Part shown: positions 1 through 4,593 of the stretch, piece after piece | Numbering within the stretch: the first letter of the stretch is position 1 | Layout of the letters: every line of letters starts with the position of its first letter | Source: Bacillota bacterium | Lineage (GTDB): Bacteria; Bacillota_E; JAJZYS01; JAILZS01 | Assembly: GCA_021817625.1 (NCBI GenBank) | Contig: JAKASY010000131.1 | Coordinates: forward strand, 1 to 6,281 | Length of the DNA: 6,281 nt | Direction: 5' to 3' | The notes under the pieces: model-generated | The model's database searches: none | Seen by the model: the letters and a program-made list of their open reading frames with translations, nothing else | Told to the model about the DNA's origin: nothing | Program-made: the position numbers and the translations under genes

Positions 1-267
1 GGCGGCACGACCGTGGCCGCGGCGCGGGCGCTGCTCGGCTTCGGCGCCCGCCGCGTGGTGGCGGCCGCCACCCATGCCGTCCTGTCGGGCCCGGCGGCAG
101 CACGGCTGCGCGAGGTACCGATCGAGGAGTTCGTGTTCACGGACACCCTGCCGCTGCCGCCCGACACGGACGAGCGGTATCATGTCCTATCGGTGGCACC
201 GCTCCTGGCGGACGCGATCCGGCGGATCCACGAGGACCGCTCGATCACCCGCCTGTTCGAGAGCTGA
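1..267 (+). CDS. prs: Ribose-phosphate pyrophosphokinase (PRPP synthetase), C-terminal part
   Basis: The reading frame is open from base 1 and ends at TGA 265-267, giving the last 88 residues of a protein whose start lies before the window. The fragment carries the PRPP synthetase C-terminal signature: GGT at the very start (the tail of the ribose-5-phosphate loop, normally DDxxDTGGT), then AAATHAVLSGPA, PIEEFVFTDTLPLP, VLSVAPLLADAIRRIH and a terminal LFES. The enzyme makes PRPP from ribose 5-phosphate and ATP in the cytoplasm, feeding purine, pyrimidine, histidine, tryptophan and NAD synthesis. The following gene is rplY, 31 bases on, and prs-rplY-pth is a known conserved order in Gram-positive lineages, which supports the call. 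Nothing is abnormal in the visible part. The catalytic lysine and ATP-binding regions lie outside the window. Confidence 0.96.
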   Translation, partial: GGTTVAAARALLGFGARRVVAAATHAVLSGPAAARLREVPIEEFVFTDTLPLPPDTDERYHVLSVAPLLADAIRRIHEDRSITRLFES

Positions 268-298
268 GCGGCGAGAGTCGACCGGAGGAGGCTTTCTG

Positions 299-940
299 GT
301 GGCGAAGGCAGGAGAGGACGGGGGCGAGGCGCAGATCGCGGCGAGCGAGCGCGCGGCCGGCAAGCACGCGGCGCGCAGCCTCAGGGCGGCGGGCGGGGTG
401 CCGGTCGTCCTGTACGGGCACGGGGAGCCGGTGGCCCTGGCGCTTTCCGCGCGGGAGGTCCTTGCCATCCAGCACATGCCGCGCAACCATGTGTTCCCGC
501 TGCGCGCGGGCGCGGGCAAGGCGGAGAACGTCCGCCTGGTGGCGGTGCAGCGGGAGGCGACGAGCGGCCGCATCCTGCACCTCGACCTGGAGCGGGTGGT
601 GCGCGGCGAGCGCTCGCGCGCCCCGGTCGCCGTCGTGGTCGAGGGCGAGGAGGCGCTCGCGCGGCGGGAAGCGGTCCTCACCCGCCTGGTGGACAGCCTC
701 GAGGTCGAGGGCGAGACCATGCACCTGCCCTCGTCGGTGAGCGTCGACGTGTCCGCGCTCGAGCCCGGCGCGCGTGTGAGCGCCGGTGAGATCGCGCTGC
801 CCCCGGGTGTGAACCTGGTCACGCCGCCCGACACCGCGGTGCTTCAGGTCGGGCACGCCCGGGCCGCCGCCGTGGAGGCGCCGGAGGAGGCCGGCGAGGG
901 CCAGCCCGAGGCGGCCGAGGCGGACGCCGACAAGTCCTAG
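299..940 (+). CDS. rplY: 50S ribosomal protein L25, TL5/Ctc type
   Basis: 213 residues. The start is GTG 299, chosen because GGAGGAGG (284-291) sits 7 bases upstream and because this is where homology begins; the same frame is open further upstream but that overlaps prs. The N-terminal L25 domain (about residues 11-100) shows GKHAARSLRAAGGVPVVLYG and then QREATSGRILHLDLERV, typical of the 5S-rRNA-binding fold. The C-terminal TL5 beta domain (about 105-186) contains LVDSLEVEG, PSSVSVDVSALEPG and PPDTAVLQV. An Ala/Glu-rich acidic tail (about 188-213) is low complexity, as is usual in the long Ctc form. The length fits TL5/Ctc proteins (about 200 residues) rather than the roughly 95-residue E. 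coli L25. It binds 5S rRNA in the large subunit; Ctc in Bacillus is also stress-induced. It lies in the prs-rplY-pth cluster, and pth begins on the base after its stop. Confidence 0.96.
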   Translation: MAKAGEDGGEAQIAASERAAGKHAARSLRAAGGVPVVLYGHGEPVALALSAREVLAIQHMPRNHVFPLRAGAGKAENVRLVAVQREATSGRILHLDLERVVRGERSRAPVAVVVEGEEALARREAVLTRLVDSLEVEGETMHLPSSVSVDVSALEPGARVSAGEIALPPGVNLVTPPDTAVLQVGHARAAAVEAPEEAGEGQPEAAEADADKS

Positions 941-1573
941 GTGGGCGAGCCTGGCGGGCGGGTCCGCCTAGTCGTCGGCCTGGGGAACCCCGGGCCGCGC
1001 TACCGCGGCACGCGCCACAACCTCGGCTTCGAGGTGATCGAGACCCTGCTCGCCCGGCGCGCCGCCAGGCCCTCCCGCCGCTTCGCCGGGCTGAGCGCCA
1101 CGGTGGCCGGGCCCGGCGGCGCTGTCACGCTGCTCATGCCGGAGACGTTCATGAACGACAGCGGGCGGTCGGTGGCGATGGCCCGCCGTCGCCTCGGCAC
1201 GGCGCCGGCCGAGGTGCTCGTCGTGCACGACGACCTGGACCTGCCGGCAGGGGCCGTGCGCGTCCGTCCGCGAGGCTCGAGCGGCGGCCACAACGGCCTC
1301 AAGTCGATCATCGTCGCCCTCGGGGGCGAGGGCTTCGGTCGCGTGCGCCTGGGCATCGGCCGGCCGCCGGGGCTTGAGGGCGAGGATGTCGTGCGCTACG
1401 TGCTCGAGCGCTTCGTGCCGGCCGAGCGGGCGCTCGTCGACGACGCGGTCGGGAGAGCGGCGGACGCCGTGGAGTGCGTCCTGGCCGAGGGCTACGAGGC
1501 GGCCATGAACCGCTACAACGGCCCTGCGGCGGCCGGCGGGCGTCTCTTGGGGCGGCAGGACGAGTATCCATAG
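941..1573 (+). CDS. pth: Aminoacyl (peptidyl)-tRNA hydrolase
   Basis: 210 residues, starting at GTG 941 immediately after the rplY TAG (zero gap). No good Shine-Dalgarno is visible and no later start precedes the conserved core, so translation is probably coupled to rplY. The enzyme hydrolyses the ester bond of peptidyl-tRNA dropped by ribosomes and recycles tRNA. All key residues are visible: N16 and H26 in GLGNPGPRYRGTRHNLGF (catalytic His, E. coli H20), N72 in MPETFMNDSG (E. coli N68), D97 in VVHDDLDLPAG (E. coli D93) and N118 in GSSGGHNGLKSI (E. coli N114); the E. coli equivalences are from memory. The length is normal for the family (about 190-210). The C-terminal helix keeps AMNRYNG and is followed by a short non-conserved tail. 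Membership of the prs-rplY-pth cluster supports the identity. In many bacteria mfd follows; here a transporter does. Confidence 0.97.
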   Translation: MGEPGGRVRLVVGLGNPGPRYRGTRHNLGFEVIETLLARRAARPSRRFAGLSATVAGPGGAVTLLMPETFMNDSGRSVAMARRRLGTAPAEVLVVHDDLDLPAGAVRVRPRGSSGGHNGLKSIIVALGGEGFGRVRLGIGRPPGLEGEDVVRYVLERFVPAERALVDDAVGRAADAVECVLAEGYEAAMNRYNGPAAAGGRLLGRQDEYP

Positions 1574-1574
1574 C

Positions 1575-1602
1575 GGGAGGAACGACACGTGGGCGGAAGG
1601 GG
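1575..1602 (+). promoter_or_regulatory. Two alternative ribosome binding sites for the transporter gene
   Basis: GGGAGGA at 1575-1581 stands 7 bases before GTG 1589. A second purine run, GGAAGGGG at 1595-1602, stands 7 bases before an in-frame GTG at 1610. Both pairs are well spaced, so the transporter may start at either codon; the difference is 7 residues (MGGRGGR) outside the first membrane helix. The first site is the better anti-Shine-Dalgarno match and was used for the gene call. Confidence 0.5.
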
Positions 1603-2560
1603 TGGACGCGTGCGCAGCGCGGCGCTCAGGGCCGCCCGCCTGCTCGAGCGGATGTTCTTTCCCACCCTGGTGCTGGTCGTCTGCCTGGCCCTGATCGCGC
1701 CCGGCCCCGGCCGCTCGCTCGGCAGCGCCGTCATCCCGCTCTTCAGCCTGATGATGTTCGCGGTGAGCCTGACGTTTCACGTCGATGACGTGCGCCGGGT
1801 GGTGCGTGAGCCGTGGCCGCTCCTCGTGGCGGCGGCGGCCGTGTTCGTGCCCCTCGCGCTTCTGGCGCGCGCCTTTGCCCCGCTCGTCTTCGGGCCGGGC
1901 GCTCTCGCCATGGGGTTCGTCCTGCTGGCGGCCCTGCCCACCGACATCTCCGCGCCGCTGTTCACCGCCATGGGCGGGGGCACGACCGCCCTCGCCGCCG
2001 TGGTCAACGCGATCGTCACGGCGCTCTCGCCCTTCGTCCTGCCGCTGTGGTTCCTCGCCCTCACCGGCCTGCGCCTGGAGGTGCCGGTGGGCACCCTGGT
2101 GCTCGAGCTCGTGGCGGTCGTGATCGTCCCCACCGTGCTCGGCGTGGCCGTGCGCACGGCGGTCGCGGACGTGGGGGAGTACGACGCGGTCTGGCAGGCG
2201 GCGGGCGCGGCGATCTACCTCGCCCTCGTCGGCATCGTCGTGTCCCAGGACGCCGGCCGCCTCGACGGCCTCACGCCGGCGCTCCTCGGCGCCGTGATCG
2301 CCGGCGTGCTGGTCCTGAACGCCCTGGGCTACGCGGCCGGGCTGTTGCCGTGGCTGGCCTCCGCCCGGCGGCCGCCCGACCGCCTGGCGTACGTGCTCGC
2401 CCTGGGGGAGAAGGAGTTCTCGGTGGCCGTGGCGGTGGTGTACGCGGCGGGCCTCGACCGGGCGCTGCTCGTTCCCGCGGTCGTCGCCTCCGTGGTGCAG
2501 GTCGTGACGGCCACCTTCCTGTCCCGCCACAGCCGCCGCCACCTCTCCACCCGGCCCTAG
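1589..2560 (+). CDS. Bile acid:sodium symporter (BASS/SBF) family transporter
   Basis: 323 residues, an integral membrane protein with about ten hydrophobic segments: roughly 23-39, 44-63, 76-101, 104-128, 133-158, 165-188, 203-220, 228-257, 265-288 and 291-311. The family is recognised from LFSLMMFAVSLTFHVDDVRRVVREPWP-type spacing (helix 2 into helix 3), the proline-broken helix 4 around LPTDISAPLFTAMGGG (116-131) followed by ALSPFVLPLW, and the broken helix 9 around LGEKEFSVAVAV (272-283). The substrate cannot be told; family members carry bile acids, pantoate, 2-oxoacids or other organic anions, and the related ACR3 group carries arsenite. The EVGxQN sodium-site pattern known in helix 9 of ASBT-type members is replaced by LGEKEF, so sodium coupling is doubtful. 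It starts 15 bases after pth and is probably in the same operon. Its stop overlaps that of the convergent transglycosylase gene by 4 bases. Confidence 0.82.
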   Translation: MGGRGGRVRSAALRAARLLERMFFPTLVLVVCLALIAPGPGRSLGSAVIPLFSLMMFAVSLTFHVDDVRRVVREPWPLLVAAAAVFVPLALLARAFAPLVFGPGALAMGFVLLAALPTDISAPLFTAMGGGTTALAAVVNAIVTALSPFVLPLWFLALTGLRLEVPVGTLVLELVAVVIVPTVLGVAVRTAVADVGEYDAVWQAAGAAIYLALVGIVVSQDAGRLDGLTPALLGAVIAGVLVLNALGYAAGLLPWLASARRPPDRLAYVLALGEKEFSVAVAVVYAAGLDRALLVPAVVASVVQVVTATFLSRHSRRHLSTRP

Positions 2561-2563
2561 CCG
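2552..2563. terminator. Small hairpin over the convergent stop codons (weak candidate)
   Basis: CGGC-CCTA-GCCG forms a 4-base-pair stem, possibly extended by two pairs across a single-base bulge (CC 2550-2551 with GG 2565-2566). It is centred on the overlapping stop codons of the two convergent genes. A further pair of arms, CGCCACC 2537-2543 and GGTGGCG 2569-2575, encloses it. No T-run follows on either strand, so intrinsic termination is not demonstrated. It is the only structure between the two convergent transcripts. Confidence 0.18.
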
Positions 2564-3339
2564 CGGGCGGTGGCGACCGTGCCTGCGCGCACGAGGTGGA
2601 GCGGGGCGCGCCCGAGCGCGTGCGCCTGCGCGGCGGTGATGTAGCCGGCGCTCACCATGCTCTCAAGGACGGCCGCCTGGCGGCCCTTGGCGTCGCTCAG
2701 GTCGGCCAGGGGATCGTAGAGCGAGGGCGCCTGCGGCAGGCCCGCGATGAGGGCGCACTGGGCGGGGGTGAGGGCGGCGGGCGGTACGCCGAAGTAGCTG
2801 CGCGCGGCGCTGGCGATGCCGTACGCTCCGTGGCCCAGGTACACCTCGTTCAGGTAGAGGGCGATGATCTCCGTACGCGGGAAGTCGAGGGTCATGATGA
2901 CGGCGAGGACGACGCCCTTCAGCTTGCGCACGATCGTCTTCTTCGGCGTAAGGAACATGTCGCGCGCGACCTGCTGCTGGATCGTGGAGGCGCCCTGGAC
3001 GAAGGCGCCGCGCTCGAGGTCGACCAGGGCGGCGCGAGCGATGCCCTCGAAGCTGATGCCGGGGTTCGTCCAGAAGCTGCGATCCTCCGTGGCGACGAGG
3101 GCGTCCACGAGAAATGGCGGCAGGCCGGCGTACGGCACGTAGGGGCCGCCGTGGTAGTGGGCGAGGCGGGCGCGCACCAGGACCGGCAGGGCGGCGACGC
3201 GAGGCTGCATGACGGCGCCGTAGGCCGCCGCGGCGAGCACGGCGACGACTGCCGCGGCGACGACCAGGCCACCCAGCGCGCGCCAGCCCGTCCTGCGCGG
3301 CGGCCCGCCGCGCGCCTCCCTCGCGGCCTTGCGCCCCAC
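2557..3339 (-). CDS. Monofunctional GT51 peptidoglycan glycosyltransferase (penicillin-binding-protein type), altered active site
   Basis: 260 residues from GTG 3339, chosen because GGAGGTGA (plus-strand 3345-3352) lies just upstream; the frame is open to GTG 3399, but no such site precedes it. A basic N-terminus is followed by one membrane anchor (about 21-44), then a GT51 domain (about 65-230) and no transpeptidase domain. The family polymerises lipid II into glycan strands outside the membrane. Visible motifs: I, EDRSF with E85 as the catalytic base; II, GASTIQQQVAR (116-126); III, RKLKG (138-142); IV, EIIALYLNEVYLG (157-169); V, RQAAVL (220-225). Oddities: motif III is normally RKxxE, and its glutamate (E290 of E. 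coli PBP1b) is glycine 142 here; the motif I histidine (EDxxFxxH) is Asn92. The substitution GAG/GAA to GGC needs at least two base changes, so one sequencing error is unlikely. It could be a low-activity or differently operating enzyme. It is convergent with the transporter and divergent from the kinase. Confidence 0.88.
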   Translation of the reverse strand: MGRKAAREARGGPPRRTGWRALGGLVVAAAVVAVLAAAAYGAVMQPRVAALPVLVRARLAHYHGGPYVPYAGLPPFLVDALVATEDRSFWTNPGISFEGIARAALVDLERGAFVQGASTIQQQVARDMFLTPKKTIVRKLKGVVLAVIMTLDFPRTEIIALYLNEVYLGHGAYGIASAARSYFGVPPAALTPAQCALIAGLPQAPSLYDPLADLSDAKGRQAAVLESMVSAGYITAAQAHALGRAPLHLVRAGTVATARG

Positions 3340-3344
3340 GCCCC

Positions 3345-3352
3345 TCACCTCC
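3345..3352 (-). promoter_or_regulatory. Shine-Dalgarno site deciding the GT51 start
   Basis: The minus strand reads GGAGGTGA followed by GGGGC and then GTG at 3339. This is a near-perfect match to the 16S rRNA 3' end, with 8 bases between GGAGG and the start codon. It favours GTG 3339 over the in-frame GTG at 3399, which would add 20 arginine/glycine-rich residues. Confidence 0.65.
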
Positions 3353-3445
3353 GCCCTGCATCCTGCACCTTCCAGCGCGTGTGCGCCACGGCCGCCCACC
3401 CCGTCCGCCCGGCCGATCGAGTATCATGGCCGAAACGGCGGCGAC

Positions 3446-3450
3446 GGAGG
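3446..3450 (+). promoter_or_regulatory. Shine-Dalgarno site supporting the kinase start at 3456
   Basis: GGAGG at 3446-3450, within GGAGGTAGGA, precedes GTG 3456 by 5 bases. The alternative in-frame ATG at 3426 has no purine-rich site upstream and overlaps the candidate -10 box, so it could only be used on a longer or leaderless transcript. Confidence 0.5.
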
Positions 3451-3455
3451 TAGGA

Positions 3456-4427
3456 GTGGCGCAGCGGCAGGCGCGCATCCTTGGCGGCACGGGCGTGCGC
3501 ACGCCCTGGCGGCGCCTGCCCGCGCGTGTGCGCGCGGCCGTGGAGGAATGCCTCGGAAGCCCGGTGGTGCGCGCGCGAACCATCCGCGGCGGCTTCTCGC
3601 CGGGCCTCGCGGCCGATGTGCGCGCGGCCTCCGGGCTGCGCGTGTTCCTCAAGGCGGTGGGCCCAGAGCGCAACCCGGACTCGCCCGACCTCCACCGCCA
3701 GGAGGCAGCCATCGCTTCGCGTCTGCCGGCGGCGGTGCCCGCGCCGCGCCTGCTCTGGTCCTGGGACGAGGGCCCTGGCGGGTGGGTGGCGCTCGCCTTC
3801 GCCTGGCTCGACGGCGCGATGCCGCGCCTGCCGTGGCGCAGGAGCGACGCCTGGCGGGTGCTGTCTGCGCTCGACGCGATGGCCGCGGACCTCACGCCTG
3901 CGCCGATCGAAGGCCTGCCGCCCGCGGCGGACGCCTTCCGCGCCTCGATCAACGGCTGGAGCCGGCTGCGCGCGGAAGGAGGCGAAGGCGCCCTGACCCC
4001 CGCCTTTCGGCGCGGCCTGGACACCCTATGCGCACTCGAGGCCGCCGCGCCCGCGGCCGCCGAGGGCGACACCCTTCTGAACCTCGACGTGCGCCGCGAC
4101 AACCTGATCCTCGGCCCGGCGGGCGAGGTGTGGGTGGTCGACTGGCCGGGGGCCTGCCGTGGCGCCGCCTTCGTGGAGGCGCTGCTCTTTCTGCCCTCGC
4201 TCGCCATGCAGGGAGGCCCCGCGCCGGAGGAGGCGCTCATGCGCTCCGCTGCGCTGCGCGCGGCGGACCCCGGCGCCGTGGACAGCGTCCTCGCCGCGGC
4301 CGCCGGCTACTTCACGTACCATGCGCTACAGCCGCCGCCGCCCGGCCTGCCCACGCTGCGCGCGTTCCAGGCGGCGCAGGGGGAGACGGCGCGCGCGTGG
4401 CTCGGACGCCGCCTGCGCTGGCTGTAG
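3456..4427 (+). CDS. Aminoglycoside phosphotransferase (APH)-fold kinase-like protein
   Basis: 323 residues from GTG 3456 (GGAGG 5 bases upstream); ATG 3426 would add 10 residues. The fold is the small-molecule kinase (APH/choline kinase) type: a glycine-rich loop RGGFSPG (44-50), the ATP-binding lysine K66 in VFLKAV, the partner glutamate E83 in HRQEAAIASRL, a hinge region after VALAFAWLDG (111-120), the catalytic loop NLDVRRDN (209-216) with D211 and N216, and the metal-binding D229 in VVDWPGACRGA. The tail, with LFLPSLAMQGGP and PPPPGLPTLRAFQAAQGE, matches from memory a family common in actinobacteria that is usually annotated as aminoglycoside phosphotransferase. Its true substrate is unknown and antibiotic resistance should not be assumed. 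The usual catalytic-loop histidine (HxD) is Asn209, while the essential Asp is kept. It stands alone, divergent from the GT51 gene. Confidence 0.85.
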   Translation: MAQRQARILGGTGVRTPWRRLPARVRAAVEECLGSPVVRARTIRGGFSPGLAADVRAASGLRVFLKAVGPERNPDSPDLHRQEAAIASRLPAAVPAPRLLWSWDEGPGGWVALAFAWLDGAMPRLPWRRSDAWRVLSALDAMAADLTPAPIEGLPPAADAFRASINGWSRLRAEGGEGALTPAFRRGLDTLCALEAAAPAAAEGDTLLNLDVRRDNLILGPAGEVWVVDWPGACRGAAFVEALLFLPSLAMQGGPAPEEALMRSAALRAADPGAVDSVLAAAAGYFTYHALQPPPPGLPTLRAFQAAQGETARAWLGRRLRWL

Positions 4428-4468
4428 GCGCCTTCCCAGGCCGGCCGGCATCGGGGCCCGGTCCACCC

Positions 4469-4481
4469 GGGACTTTTGGCC
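4469..4481 (+). promoter_or_regulatory. Possible DosR/DevR-like binding site
   Basis: The site reads GGGACTTTTGGCC. The mycobacterial DosR (DevR) box is a palindrome with half-sites GGGACT and AGTCCC separated by two A/T bases. Here the left half and the TT centre match fully and the right half matches at three of six positions. On the minus strand at 4519-4506, GGGGACGTTGGCAC repeats the GGGAC and TTGGC blocks with a one-base-shorter middle, giving two partial sites facing each other. Assignment to a DosR-like regulator is inference; no regulator gene is in the window. Confidence 0.3.
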
Positions 4482-4494
4482 ACGGAGCCTGCGT

Positions 4495-4514
4495 CGTTGG
4501 GTCGTGTGCCAACG
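4495..4514. repeat. Perfect 6-8-6 inverted repeat, operator-like
   Basis: CGTTGG (4495-4500) and CCAACG (4509-4514) are exact reverse complements separated by 8 bases. A 20-base dyad upstream of an operon is the usual size for a dimeric regulator's operator. It could also form a weak RNA hairpin, but no T-run follows, so a terminator is unlikely. It overlaps the minus-strand GGGGACGTTGGCAC element. Confidence 0.4.
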
Positions 4515-4578
4515 TCCCCGGGCGGGTGTTCCCTAGGGGCAGGACGCGGCGGCGCTCGCGCGCCGCGCTGGCCGTCCC

Positions 4579-4585
4579 AAGGAGG
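4579..4585 (+). promoter_or_regulatory. Ribosome binding site fixing the flavoprotein start
   Basis: AAGGAGG lies 8 bases before ATG 4594. This decides in favour of ATG 4594 over the later in-frame ATG 4687, which has only a weak purine stretch upstream, and so implies that the N-terminal extension is translated. Confidence 0.7.
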
Positions 4586-4593
4586 CCGAGCCG

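Larger units (their letters stand above)
3340..3455. promoter_or_regulatory. Divergent promoter region between transglycosylase and kinase genes
   Basis: About 115 bases separate the two divergent starts. Within strongly GC-rich sequence there is a small AT-richer pocket at 3415-3436. On the plus strand TATCAT (3422-3427) matches the -10 consensus at 5 of 6 positions. A start of transcription near 3434 would leave a short leader containing the ribosome site at 3446-3450. On the minus strand the same pocket reads GATACT, a 4 of 6 match. No convincing -35 box is seen for either direction, so the promoter assignment is tentative. Confidence 0.35.
4428..4593. promoter_or_regulatory. Intergenic control region upstream of the flavoprotein-ferredoxin operon
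   Basis: At 166 bases this is the longest gene-free stretch in the window, and it shows several symmetrical elements: a GGGACT-type site at 4469-4481, a 6-8-6 inverted repeat at 4495-4514, a CCCTAGGG palindrome at 4531-4538 and the ribosome site AAGGAGG at 4579-4585. No classical -10/-35 pair is evident. The density of short symmetrical motifs suggests a regulated promoter, probably activator-dependent, but no element has been proven. Confidence 0.45.

Noticed and set aside
968..2542. Long open frame on the minus strand (524 codons)
   Set aside because: It lies antisense to pth and the transporter. Its translation is low-complexity His/Arg/Gly/Glu-rich sequence with no recognisable domain, a common artefact of high-GC coding DNA.
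1589..2560. Naming the transporter an arsenite exporter (ACR3)
   Set aside because: No arsenic-resistance genes are nearby, and I did not see the ACR3 conserved cysteine in helix 4; that helix reads ALPTDISAPLF.
3340..3399. GTG 3399 as start of the transglycosylase
   Set aside because: It adds 20 residues without a ribosome site, while GTG 3339 has a near-perfect GGAGGTGA upstream.
1813..3453. Long plus-strand open frame (546 codons) through the transporter and across the transglycosylase gene
   Set aside because: It is out of frame with the transporter and antisense to the GT51 gene. The product is Arg/Gly/Ala-rich without domain features, whereas both overlapped genes have clear family motifs.
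2663..4240. Minus-strand open frame (525 codons) spanning the GT51 and kinase genes
   Set aside because: It crosses two well-supported genes in other frames and its translation is Ser/Arg/Ala-rich noise.
3456..4427. Treating the kinase-like gene as an antibiotic-resistance determinant
   Set aside because: Fold-level similarity to APH enzymes does not show aminoglycoside activity. The family is widespread in actinobacteria with unknown substrates, and there is no resistance or mobile context here.
4460..4477. GTCC-ACCCG-GGAC stem followed by TTTT as a terminator for the kinase gene
   Set aside because: The stem is only four pairs (five with a wobble) and the T-run is four bases. It also overlaps the GGGACT-type site, so termination is not convincing.
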